Source: an uncultured Prevotella sp.
GTDB taxonomy: Bacteria > Bacteroidota > Bacteroidia > Bacteroidales > Bacteroidaceae
Length of the DNA: 27,629 nt
Reading direction: 5' to 3'
Assembly: GCA_900555035.1 (NCBI GenBank)
Contig: USJX01000036.1
Location: forward strand, 1-27,629
The first letter of the stretch is position 1. Every line of letters begins with the position of its first letter. Below the pieces are notes generated by a model. That model did no database searches. It was not told the DNA's origin and was given only the letters and a program-made list of their open reading frames with translations. Of this stretch, positions 6,763 to 14,341 are shown in pieces. The translations under genes and the position numbers were made by a program.

Positions 6763-6844
6763 TGTTCATAAGCTTTGAACTTAAGTTCAAAAGCTTTGAA
6801 TACAAGTTCAAAGGCTTTGAATACAAATTCAAAGCTTATGAACA
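6763..6844. repeat. Nested palindrome with three 21-base tandem repeats
   Basis: Outer arms TGTTCATAAGCTTTGAA (6763-6779) and TTCAAAGCTTATGAACA (6828-6844) are perfect reverse complements of 17 bases. Between and overlapping them are three tandem units of 21 bases (6771-6791, 6792-6812, 6813-6833), each itself near-palindromic around GAA...TTC. The first contains an 18-base perfect palindrome, TTTGAACTTAAGTTCAAA. It lies 72-153 bases before the malY-like start. It is not followed by a T run, so it is not a plain terminator. Confidence 0.85.
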
Positions 6845-6915
6845 CAGATTTCAATGAAGAGAAAAAGAGATTTATACTACAAGCAATGAAGAAATAACAT
6901 AGATAGAAAACAAAT

Positions 6916-8118
6916 ATGAAATATAATTTTGATGAAATCATCGAACGTCGCGGTACCAATTCCTATAAATGGGATCTGGTAAAGGAAGACGGCGTTATTC
7001 CTATGTGGGTAGCAGACATGGATTTCCAGACCGCTCCCTGCATCATCGAAGCTCTGCAGAAGCGTGTAGCTCACGGCATCTTCGGCTACACCCTCGTACC
7101 TGATTCTTATTACGAGGCTATCATCAGTTGGTTCGCACGCCGCCACCAGTGGAACATGGAGAAAGACTGGATTCTCTATACATCAGGCGTAGTTCCTGCC
7201 ATCTCCTGCTGCCTAAAGGCTATCTGCATGCCAGGCGAAAAGGTTTTGGTGCAGACACCTGTGTATAACTGCTTCTTCTCCTGCATTACCAACAGTGGCT
7301 GTGAAGTAGTGGAAAATGAATTGAAGCGTGTGGGTAACTGTACCTACGAAATAGATTTCGAGGATTTCGAGCGCAAGTGTGCTGACGAGAAGACCACCGC
7401 CTTTATTCTCTGCAACCCTCACAACCCTGCAGGAAGAGTCTGGAAGAAGGAGGAACTGGAGCGAATGAATGACATCTGTCTCAAGCATAACGTGAAGATC
7501 ATCGCCGATGAAATCCACTGCGAACTCGTCATGCCTGGCTATCACTATACTCCGTTTGCAAGCATCAGCGAAGCTTGCCGTGACAACTGCGTGGTATTGA
7601 ACTCTCCATCAAAGTCGTTCAATATTGCCGGACTTCAGATTGCCAACATCATCTGTCCGGATGCAGCATTGCGCCGCCGCATCAAGCGTGCCATCAACAT
7701 CAACGAGGTATGTGATGTCAATCCTTTCGGCGTCATCGCTCTCCAGGCTGCGTACAACGAGGGTGAGGAATGGCTCGACGAACTGAACCAGTATCTCTAC
7801 GAGAACTACCAGGCAGTAAAGGAATTCTTCAATTCAGAGTTGCCACAGGTTCGCGTTACCCGTCTTGAGGGCACTTATCTGGTTTGGCTCGACATCCTGC
7901 CATTCGAATTATCTAGCGACGAGGCTTACGAGAAGCTGATGAATGACGGTAAGGTGTTCGTCAACAGCGGTACGATGTATGGCAGAAAGGCTGGTCAGGG
8001 CTACCTGCGCCTTAATATCGCCTGTCCTCGCAAGACCCTGATGCAGGGCTTGATTCGCATCGCACGAGTGCTCAGCCAGTATATGGATGAAGAGGATTTG
8101 AGCGGATGCCCTGCATAA
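6916..8118 (+). CDS. PLP-dependent C-S lyase / aminotransferase, MalY-PatB family
   Basis: The 400-residue fold-type I PLP enzyme has the MalY/PatB N-terminus (NFDEIIERRGTNSYKWD, then IPMWVADMDF near 29-37). It also has LYTSGVVPAI (cofactor phosphate), CNPHNPAGRVW (Asn167), IADEIHCEL (Asp198) and the Schiff-base lysine Lys233 in NSPSKSFNIAGL. The IPMWVADMDF start separates it from ordinary aspartate aminotransferases. Members cleave cystathionine or cysteine (beta-lyase, giving homocysteine or sulfide), and some act as regulators. The C-terminal arginine that binds the substrate carboxylate is probably that in GYLRLNIACP. It lies between the DUF3737 gene and a nitroreductase, all plus strand; a 50-base gap to the latter suggests an operon. 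No Shine-Dalgarno is seen. The exact substrate is not determined by sequence. Confidence 0.88.
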   Translation: MKYNFDEIIERRGTNSYKWDLVKEDGVIPMWVADMDFQTAPCIIEALQKRVAHGIFGYTLVPDSYYEAIISWFARRHQWNMEKDWILYTSGVVPAISCCLKAICMPGEKVLVQTPVYNCFFSCITNSGCEVVENELKRVGNCTYEIDFEDFERKCADEKTTAFILCNPHNPAGRVWKKEELERMNDICLKHNVKIIADEIHCELVMPGYHYTPFASISEACRDNCVVLNSPSKSFNIAGLQIANIICPDAALRRRIKRAININEVCDVNPFGVIALQAAYNEGEEWLDELNQYLYENYQAVKEFFNSELPQVRVTRLEGTYLVWLDILPFELSSDEAYEKLMNDGKVFVNSGTMYGRKAGQGYLRLNIACPRKTLMQGLIRIARVLSQYMDEEDLSGCPA

Positions 8119-8168
8119 TGAAACGAAGAAGAAAAGATTTCTAAATACAATGTTTAAAACAAGATAAT

Positions 8169-8693
8169 ATGGAAAATGAAGTTTTAAAAGCCATCAAGGA
8201 GAGAAGAAGCATCCGCCGTTTCAAGGCAGATCAGATTACCGACGAAGAGTTGAAGGCAGTATTGGAAGCCGGTACATGGGCTGCTACGGGTCATGGTACC
8301 CAGGAGCCTTTCATCATCGCCGTCCAGAACCCTGAAGTTTGCGCCCAGCTTCGCAAGATGAATGCTGAAATCATGGATGTGGAGAGCGATCCTTACTATG
8401 GAGCGCCAACCATCGTCATCGTTCTGGCTCCAGAAAGCAATGTGAACGGGGTAAAGGATGGCAGCCTCATCTTGGGCAACATGATGCTGGCAGCTCACTC
8501 CATCGGTCTTTCTTCCTGCTGGATTAACCGTGAAGACGGCATGTTCGCATCAGAAGAAGGCAAGAAGCTGATGAAGGACTGGAATCTTCCTGAAGGTCTG
8601 ATGGGTGTAGGCGCCCTGGCGTTGGGTTATGCTTCAGCACATCCTCACACCGTGAAGCCTCGCAAGGAGGGTTACTACCGCATCATCAAATAG
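8169..8693 (+). CDS. Nitroreductase family FMN flavoprotein
   Basis: The 174-residue protein begins MENEVLKAIKERRSIRRFKA, the nitroreductase signature in which the RRSIRRF arginines bind FMN phosphate. It continues with LEAGTWAATGHGTQEPFIIA and ends with LPEGLMGVGALALGY and a basic PRKEGYYRIIK tail. Family members are homodimeric NAD(P)H-dependent reductases of nitro compounds, quinones or related electrophiles. The short form (about 170 residues) is common in anaerobes; the physiological substrate is unknown. It follows the MalY-like gene by 50 bases, probably as the last gene of that transcript. A stretch of tandem repeats and a terminator follow. Confidence 0.9.
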   Translation: MENEVLKAIKERRSIRRFKADQITDEELKAVLEAGTWAATGHGTQEPFIIAVQNPEVCAQLRKMNAEIMDVESDPYYGAPTIVIVLAPESNVNGVKDGSLILGNMMLAAHSIGLSSCWINREDGMFASEEGKKLMKDWNLPEGLMGVGALALGYASAHPHTVKPRKEGYYRIIK

Positions 8694-8709
8694 GAAAAGC
8701 AAAAAGAAT

Positions 8710-8771
8710 AATACAAGTATGAAATAATACAGGCATAGAATAAGACAAGTATGGAATAAGACAAATGGAAT
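8710..8771. repeat. Degenerate 16-base tandem repeat after the nitroreductase gene
   Basis: Four units follow one another: AATACAAGTATGAAAT, AATACAGGCATAGAAT, AAGACAAGTATGGAAT and a shortened AAGACAAATGGAAT. Each has stop-rich frames and no ORF passes through. It lies between the nitroreductase stop and its terminator. Confidence 0.75.
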
Positions 8772-8790
8772 TCTATGCCAAACATCAAAA

Positions 8791-8823
8791 AAGGTCTCAT
8801 GATTTCAAAAACCATGAGACCTT
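8791..8823. terminator. Bidirectional terminator between the nitroreductase gene and waaA
   Basis: AAGGTCTCATG (8791-8801) and CATGAGACCTT (8813-8823) form a perfect 11-base stem. There is an A run to the left and a T run to the right, so it can end transcription from both convergent genes. Confidence 0.9.
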
Positions 8824-8890
8824 TTATTTATATATAGGACACTATTTGTATTATACTATATAATATAATGTAATGTAATCCTTTTATATC

Positions 8891-10183
8891 TTATAATGTA
8901 ACCTTGGCCAGAACCTTACCGGTGGCACCCGAAAGACTTGCCACAAAGGCTCCTGCCTTATCACCAGCCTGCTTCAGGAAAACCTCATCGTTCATCAGCT
9001 TGCTCATCAAGCCCTCGAAATCCTCATAGGTATTGATTTCAAAACCGCCACCCGACTTCAGCAAGCCTTGAGCTTCCTGGAATTTCTTATTGTTAGGACC
9101 AAAGATAACCGGCATATTCCATACGGCAGCCTCCAAAGTATTATGAATACCTACTCCAAAGCCACCGCCGATATAAGCCACATCACCATAATTATACATG
9201 CTGCTCAACAATCCGAAGCAATCAATAATCAACACATCAGCCTTGGCAGCCTCCTCAGGAGTAGTCTGAGTATAACGTACCACCTTCTTATCCTTCAGCA
9301 AGGACAGAATCAGTTTCAAATGTTCCTCAGCAATCACATGCGGTGCAATCAGCAGGCGCCAATCCTTATGCTCATTAAAGAAACGGATGAAGATTTCCTC
9401 ATCTGGAGGCCAGGAACTTCCTGCCACGAATACCTTATAATCCGGACGAGCTAAATTTTCTGAAGAAACATCAGAAGAAGCCGATGCTTTTTCTGCAGAA
9501 ATAGCCACACCACTTCTGAAAGCTTCGCAGATAGGCAGATGCTTAGCCGCCTGCTTAATCTGGAGTACACGGTCGAAACGGGTATCGCCTACTACATCCA
9601 CATCCTTGATTCCGATGCTTTCCAGCAATCGCTTGCTTTCCTCGTTCTGCACAAAGAAACGGGTGAAGCACTTCAATACACCAGCATAACTCCTGCCATA
9701 CCACTTGAAAAACACCTGATCCTCGCGGAAGATACTGCTCACACTATAAGTAGGAATATTGCGATGCTTCAGGATATGAAGGAAGTTAGACCAGAATTCG
9801 TACTTGATGAAGAAAGCCATCACCGGGCGTACCAAGCGAAGGAAACGAATCGCATTCAGGCGAGTATCCACCGGCATGTAGCAGATGATATCAGCCCCCT
9901 CGTAGTTCTTGCGCACCTCATAACCCGAAGGAGAATAGAAGGTGAGCAAAATCTTATACTGAGGATAATCCTTGCGGATTTGCTCCATCAAGGGACGTCC
10001 CTGTTCAAACTCACCGAGCGAAGCCGCATGAAACCAGATATACTTGGCATTAGGATCCACCTTCTGCTTTAAGATTCTGAAAGCCTCACGCTCGCCACGC
10101 CACATCTTGCGCACCTTTTCATTAAATAAGCTAGCAATGGCTATGCCCAAAAGGACAAAATAGATTACGATATTATAGATCAT
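8891..10183 (-). CDS. waaA: 3-deoxy-D-manno-octulosonic acid (Kdo) transferase
   Basis: The 430-residue GT30 protein has an N-terminal membrane anchor (IVIYFVLLGIAIASLF, about 5-20), then a basic stretch and the family motif HAASLGEFEQGRPL with the catalytic Glu58 in SLGE. Further matches are LLTFYSPSGYE, FIKYEFWSNFL and, in the C-terminal Rossmann half, FVAGSSWPPDEE and AYIGGGFGVGIHNTLEAAVWNMPVIFGP split over about 330-375. It adds Kdo from CMP-Kdo to the lipid A precursor at the cytoplasmic face of the inner membrane. A Ser/Ala-rich linker (SAEKASASSDVSSENL) separates the two Rossmann domains and looks like a lineage-specific insertion. It lies 105 bases after gltX in the same direction with no clear promoter of its own, so they are probably co-transcribed. 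Confidence 0.93.
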   Translation of the reverse strand: MIYNIVIYFVLLGIAIASLFNEKVRKMWRGEREAFRILKQKVDPNAKYIWFHAASLGEFEQGRPLMEQIRKDYPQYKILLTFYSPSGYEVRKNYEGADIICYMPVDTRLNAIRFLRLVRPVMAFFIKYEFWSNFLHILKHRNIPTYSVSSIFREDQVFFKWYGRSYAGVLKCFTRFFVQNEESKRLLESIGIKDVDVVGDTRFDRVLQIKQAAKHLPICEAFRSGVAISAEKASASSDVSSENLARPDYKVFVAGSSWPPDEEIFIRFFNEHKDWRLLIAPHVIAEEHLKLILSLLKDKKVVRYTQTTPEEAAKADVLIIDCFGLLSSMYNYGDVAYIGGGFGVGIHNTLEAAVWNMPVIFGPNNKKFQEAQGLLKSGGGFEINTYEDFEGLMSKLMNDEVFLKQAGDKAGAFVASLSGATGKVLAKVTL

Positions 10184-10223
10184 GATATTTCTTTATATTG
10201 GTTACTATCTATAAATACGTGAA

Positions 10224-10271
10224 CTCTCTGAGGAATACTCCGCAACATTTGCAGACAAATTCCCCAGAGAG
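10224..10271. repeat. Inverted repeat between gltX and waaA
   Basis: CTCTCTGAGGAAT (10224-10236) and ATTCCCCAGAGAG (10259-10271) pair over 13 bases with one mismatch or G-T pair and a 22-base loop. No T run follows on either strand, so it is more likely an RNA-processing or stability hairpin in the gltX-waaA transcript than a terminator. Confidence 0.6.
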
Positions 10272-10288
10272 ATATTTATATCTGTGAA

Positions 10289-11806
10289 TTAACCCAAAAC
10301 TTCGATTGCCTTGCGAAGACGACGCAATGTCTCTTCCTTACCAAGGAAGGCAGAAATGTCGAACATGCCAGGACCCTTACCCTCACCCACGAGAGTAAGG
10401 CGGAAGGCGTTCATCACATCACCGAGCTTATAGCCCTTGTCCTCTACCCACTTCAATACGATAGGCTCCTGACCCTCGATAGAGAAATCCTCAATGCCCT
10501 CGAGCACCTCAGCGAGTTCGGTCATCTGCTGTGCAGAATACTCCTTCCAGCGCTTCTTGACGGTCTTGGCATCATACTCTGTAGGAGGAATGAAGAAGAA
10601 TGAGCACAATGGCCACAACTCATAGACAAAGTTCACACGGTCCTTCATCATGTGTACCACCTGCTTTACTCTATCCAAAGTCTCCTCCACGCCATTGTTG
10701 GCTACGATAGGTGCAAAGAGATTGGCTATCTCATCATCGCTCTTCATGAGAATGTACTCATGGTTGAACCAGATGCCCTTCTTGAAGTCGAACTTGGCTC
10801 CTGCCTTAGAGCAACGGGAAATATCGAAAGCCTTCACCAACTCATCAAGAGAGAAGATTTCCTGCTCTGTGCCTGGGTTCCAGCCGAGAAGCGCCAGGAA
10901 GTTGACCACAGCCTCAGGGAAGTAGCCACTCTCACGATAGCCTGAAGAAACCTCACCCGTCTTAGGGTCGTGCCACTCCAGTGGGAATACAGGGAAACCA
11001 AGGCGGTCGCCATCACGCTTGCTCAACTTGCCCTTACCCTCTGGCTTGAGGAGCAAAGGAAGGTGTGCAAAACGAGGCATGGTGTCTTCCCAACCGAATG
11101 CCTGATAAAGAAGAACGTGCAATGGTGCGCTAGGCAACCACTCCTCACCACGGATAACGTGAGAGATTTCCATCAGATGGTCGTCCACGATGTTAGCCAA
11201 GTGATAGGTTGGCAATTCGTCTGCGCTCTTATAGAGAACCTTGTCGTCCAAGATGTCGCTCATCACCTTCACGTCGCCACGAATCATATCGTTGACGTGG
11301 ATTTCCTGACCTGGCTCAATCTTGAAGCGAACGGTGTACTGCTTGCCGTCGGCAATCAGCTGATCCACCTCCTCCTTTGAAAGCGTCAAAGAGTTGCGCA
11401 TCTGCATACGGGTATGAGCATCATACTGGAAGTTCTGAATCTCGGCACGCTTTGCCTCCAACTCCTCTGGAGTATCAAAAGCTATGTAAGCCTTGCCGTT
11501 GTCCAGGAGCTGCTGCACATACTTCTTATAGATGTCGCGACGCTCACTCTGGCGATAAGGGCCATGTTCGCCACCGAAACTAACACCCTCGTCAAACTGG
11601 ATACCTAACCACTTGAAAGATTCCAGGATGTATTCCTCGGCTCCAGGCACGAAACGATGAGAGTCAGTATCCTCAATACGGAACACGAGCTCACCACCAT
11701 GCTGGCGAGCGAACAAATAATTATAAAGGGCGGTACGAACACCACCAATATGCAATGCACCCGTTGGACTTGGAGCAAAACGCACTCTTACTTTTCTATC
11801 TGTCAT
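10289..11806 (-). CDS. gltX: Glutamyl-tRNA synthetase
   Basis: The 505-residue class Ic synthetase has the HIGH motif as HIGG (19-22) in PSPTGALHIGGVRTAL and the KMSKS motif as KLSKR (260-264). It also has RIEDTD (about 43-48), YHLANIVDDHLMEISHVIRG (201-220) and a helical C-terminal anticodon-binding domain. It charges tRNA-Glu. Position 20 onward shows no sign of the glutamine-specific branch. A Prevotella-type insertion near 270-290 (VFPLEWHDPKTGEVSSGYRE) lengthens the loop after KLSKR. Transcription probably starts from a -7 element at 11840-11847. waaA follows downstream. Confidence 0.96.
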   Translation of the reverse strand: MTDRKVRVRFAPSPTGALHIGGVRTALYNYLFARQHGGELVFRIEDTDSHRFVPGAEEYILESFKWLGIQFDEGVSFGGEHGPYRQSERRDIYKKYVQQLLDNGKAYIAFDTPEELEAKRAEIQNFQYDAHTRMQMRNSLTLSKEEVDQLIADGKQYTVRFKIEPGQEIHVNDMIRGDVKVMSDILDDKVLYKSADELPTYHLANIVDDHLMEISHVIRGEEWLPSAPLHVLLYQAFGWEDTMPRFAHLPLLLKPEGKGKLSKRDGDRLGFPVFPLEWHDPKTGEVSSGYRESGYFPEAVVNFLALLGWNPGTEQEIFSLDELVKAFDISRCSKAGAKFDFKKGIWFNHEYILMKSDDEIANLFAPIVANNGVEETLDRVKQVVHMMKDRVNFVYELWPLCSFFFIPPTEYDAKTVKKRWKEYSAQQMTELAEVLEGIEDFSIEGQEPIVLKWVEDKGYKLGDVMNAFRLTLVGEGKGPGMFDISAFLGKEETLRRLRKAIEVLG

Positions 11807-11839
11807 GTCTTATTTTATAGCTAATTTTAAATTTTTCTG

Positions 11840-11847
11840 CAAATTTA
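11840..11847 (-). promoter_or_regulatory. -7 element of the gltX promoter
   Basis: The minus strand reads TAAATTTG, a match to TAnnTTTG, 34-41 bases before the gltX ATG. No TTTG is visible 20 bases upstream. Confidence 0.5.
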
Positions 11848-11855
11848 CATCTTTT

Positions 11856-11889
11856 TTTGCGATTATAATAGTTTTTTTTCGTATTTTCG
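11856..11889 (+). promoter_or_regulatory. Candidate promoter of pgpH
   Basis: TTTG (11856-11859) is followed after 22 bases by TATTTTCG (11882-11889), one base off TAnnTTTG. Predicted start near 11896 leaves a leader of about 125 bases. Confidence 0.45.
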
Positions 11890-11914
11890 CACTGTGAATG
11901 GGAATTAATGAGAG

Positions 11915-11958
11915 AAAAGTGGACTTTTTGCTCAAACCAGGAGCAAATGAGCACTTTT
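11915..11958 (+). promoter_or_regulatory. Structured leader of pgpH with alternative hairpins
   Basis: AAAAGTG (11915-11921) pairs with CACTTTT (11952-11958), and inside it TTTGCTC (11927-11933) pairs with GAGCAAA (11941-11947). A competing pair is TGCTCA (11929-11934) with TGAGCA (11948-11953), directly followed by CTTTTTT. The second form looks like a weak terminator and excludes the inner hairpin of the first. It ends about 60 bases before the pgpH ATG. Confidence 0.5.
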
Positions 11959-12019
11959 TTACCCCCATTTTACGGAGATTAATAATATAGTGATTCATGA
12001 CTAAACAAAGCGTTACAAT

Positions 12020-14164
12020 ATGAGTATATTTAATAATCCGGAGGAAAATTATTGGCGTAACTTCATCACCAAAACCATCCTCATCCTCTTCACCGTTTCC
12101 ATCATTGTCTGGTTTCTGCCACGCAATGAGGAAAGGCAGTTCCGCTACGATGTTGGCAAACCGTGGATGTATGGGTCGGTCATCGCAACGTTCGACTTCC
12201 CTATCTACAAGACCGACGAGTCTATCAAGCACGAACAGGATTCACTGCTCAAGCAATTCCAACCCTACTATACGGTAAACCCGGCTGTAGGCGAAGAGCA
12301 GGTACAGCGATTCATGCACGATTTCAGCCAGGGCATACCTGGGCTGCCCAAGGAGTATGTCAACCTCGTAGCCCACCAGCTGCATCAGGTTTACCAAACG
12401 GGCATCATCAGTACCCCTGAATATAATCGCATCTACAAGGATTCCACAAGCATGATTCGTATCATCAGCGGAAAAAACGTGAAGAGCGTGCCCATCGGTA
12501 CGTTCTACTCAACCATTGCTGCATACGAACGAATCTTCTTCAACCAGCAAATAGCCGAACAGCGACAGATTCTGTCACGCTGTAATCTCAACGACTATGT
12601 GGAACCTAACCTGATATACGACAAGGAACGCTCAGAAACGGAGAAGACCGATTTGCTGAGCAGCATTCCTCTGGCTAGCGGAATGGTGATGAGCGGTCAG
12701 AAAATCATCGACCGGGGTGAAGTCATCACACCTTCCAACTATCGGGTGCTCACATCTTTTGAAAAAGAAATGAAGCGACGCAGTTCCACCGAAGACGAAC
12801 TTACCACCACTATCATCGGTCAGGCGCTCTTCGTCTTCCTCCTCGTCATCATGTTCACCAGCTATCTCACGCTCTTCCGCAAGGACTATTTTGACAAGCC
12901 TCGCAGCATCACCATGCTCTATGCGATGATCACGCTGTTTCCTATCTTCGTGTCGTTCATCATGAAGCACAATTTCTTCAGCGTCTATATCATCCCGTTT
13001 GCCATGGCACCTATCTTTGTGCGTGTGTTCATGGATTCAAGAACGGCTTTCATCAGTCATGTCACGATGATTCTCATCTGTGCAGCAGCGGTGAAATACC
13101 AGTATGAGTTCATCATCGTGCAACTGGCATCCGGCCTGGTGGCCATCTATAGCCTGCGTGAACTCTCCAAGCGATCACAGATATTCATCACAGCCTTGCT
13201 GGTAACTTTGAGCAGTGGCGTGGTCTATCTCGCCCTTCAGCTGATGCAGGATAACCAGGTGTTCAACATCGACCGCAGCATGTACACCTATTTCACCGTG
13301 AATGGCATCTTCCTGTTGCTGTCCTATCCGCTCATGTATATCATCGAGAAGACATTCGGATTCACCTCTAATGTCACCCTCTTCGAGCTGTCTAACACCA
13401 ACAAGGGATTGCTCCGCAACCTGAGCGAGATTGCACCGGGCACCTTCCAGCATTCTATCACGGTGGGTAACCTGGCGGCAGAGATTGCCAACCGCATCGG
13501 CGCCAACAGTCTGCTGGTACGTACGGGCGCACTCTATCACGACATCGGAAAGATGACCAACCCTGTTTTCTTCACAGAGAACCAGGCAGGTGTGAATCCA
13601 CACGACCAGTTGAGCGACCTGGAGAGTGCACAGATCATCATCAGCCACGTAACCGAGGGTCTGAAGATGGCAGAAAAGGTGGGACTTCCGGGCATCATCA
13701 AGGATTTCATCACCACCCATCATGGCACGGGCTTGACCAAGTACTTCTATGTGAACTATTGCAATGAGCACCCTACGGAAGTAGTGGATAAGTCGCTTTT
13801 CCAATATCCAGGACAGAACCCATTCACCCGTGAACAGGCCATCCTGATGATGGCAGATACCGTAGAGGCTGCTTCCCGCTCACTCAATGAATACACAGAA
13901 GAGAGCATCAGCAACCTGGTAAACAAACTCATTGATGGGCAGGTGGCAGAAGGTTTCTTCAAGGAATGCCCTATCACCTTCCGCGACATTGCACTCGCCA
14001 AGCTCGTACTGACAGAACGCCTCAAGGCCATCTATCATACCCGTATCTCTTACCCTCACATGAATGCAAACGCAGAGAAGAATGCCAAGAGTAAAGAGAA
14101 AGAAGAGATAGATGAGAATGAAGCTAAGAACGAGGAAAAAAAGATAGAGAAGGCGGAAAGCTAA
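12020..14164 (+). CDS. pgpH: Cyclic-di-AMP phosphodiesterase PgpH (7TM-HD protein)
   Basis: The 714-residue protein has one N-terminal membrane segment (about 14-34), an extracytoplasmic 7TMR-HDED-type sensor domain (about 40-260), seven clustered membrane segments (about 263-445) and a cytoplasmic HD domain. The HD metal ligands are visible: His478 (GTFQHS), His507-Asp508 (LYHDIGK), His543 (IISHV), His567/568 (TTHHGTG) and a late Asp in MMADTVEAAS. PgpH hydrolyses c-di-AMP to pApA and so affects potassium, osmotic and wall homeostasis. The C-terminus is a highly charged Lys/Glu tail after the HD domain (about 685-714), likely disordered. Start is the ATG at 12020 without Shine-Dalgarno. The gene has a structured leader and its own terminator, and is divergent from gltX. 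Confidence 0.92.
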   Translation: MSIFNNPEENYWRNFITKTILILFTVSIIVWFLPRNEERQFRYDVGKPWMYGSVIATFDFPIYKTDESIKHEQDSLLKQFQPYYTVNPAVGEEQVQRFMHDFSQGIPGLPKEYVNLVAHQLHQVYQTGIISTPEYNRIYKDSTSMIRIISGKNVKSVPIGTFYSTIAAYERIFFNQQIAEQRQILSRCNLNDYVEPNLIYDKERSETEKTDLLSSIPLASGMVMSGQKIIDRGEVITPSNYRVLTSFEKEMKRRSSTEDELTTTIIGQALFVFLLVIMFTSYLTLFRKDYFDKPRSITMLYAMITLFPIFVSFIMKHNFFSVYIIPFAMAPIFVRVFMDSRTAFISHVTMILICAAAVKYQYEFIIVQLASGLVAIYSLRELSKRSQIFITALLVTLSSGVVYLALQLMQDNQVFNIDRSMYTYFTVNGIFLLLSYPLMYIIEKTFGFTSNVTLFELSNTNKGLLRNLSEIAPGTFQHSITVGNLAAEIANRIGANSLLVRTGALYHDIGKMTNPVFFTENQAGVNPHDQLSDLESAQIIISHVTEGLKMAEKVGLPGIIKDFITTHHGTGLTKYFYVNYCNEHPTEVVDKSLFQYPGQNPFTREQAILMMADTVEAASRSLNEYTEESISNLVNKLIDGQVAEGFFKECPITFRDIALAKLVLTERLKAIYHTRISYPHMNANAEKNAKSKEKEEIDENEAKNEEKKIEKAES

Positions 14165-14196
14165 ACGCTTCAACCGTGTCCTATCTAACATCAAAA

Positions 14197-14250
14197 GAAC
14201 TCCTTTTTCTTGCACAGTTTTACAAGATTGTGCAGGAAAAAGGAGTTTTC
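14197..14250 (+). terminator. Rho-independent terminator of pgpH
   Basis: A 19-base stem (14198-14216 with 14229-14247, one G-T pair) with a 12-base loop lies 33 bases after the stop. The A/T-rich lower stem provides the T run (GTTTTC). Confidence 0.85.
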
Positions 14251-14279
14251 TCGTTAATATATTTTAAATAACGCTTATC

Positions 14280-14314
14280 TTTGACGACAAAATAGAACAT
14301 TATAGTTACCTTTG
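14280..14314 (+). promoter_or_regulatory. Promoter of the FadL-family gene
   Basis: TTTG (14280-14283) is followed after 23 bases by TACCTTTG (14307-14314). The start near 14321 lies after the upstream alternative start codon (14312), which supports the ATG at 14342 as the true start. Confidence 0.65.
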
Positions 14315-14341
14315 CGGACGTTTTTATTTAATATTATTAAA

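Noticed and set aside
6763..6844. CRISPR array
   Set aside because: Units are directly adjacent with no unique spacers and are too short; there are no cas genes.
6615..6959. Minus-strand reading frame of 114 codons with FKAFEL-type heptads
   Set aside because: The heptad look comes from the 21-base DNA tandem repeat. The frame overlaps the DUF3737 gene end and the start of the C-S lyase gene, with no promoter or ribosome-binding site.
11890..12019. Known c-di-AMP (ydaO-type) riboswitch before pgpH
   Set aside because: The leader is too short and lacks the conserved ydaO core; only a simple alternative-hairpin structure is visible.
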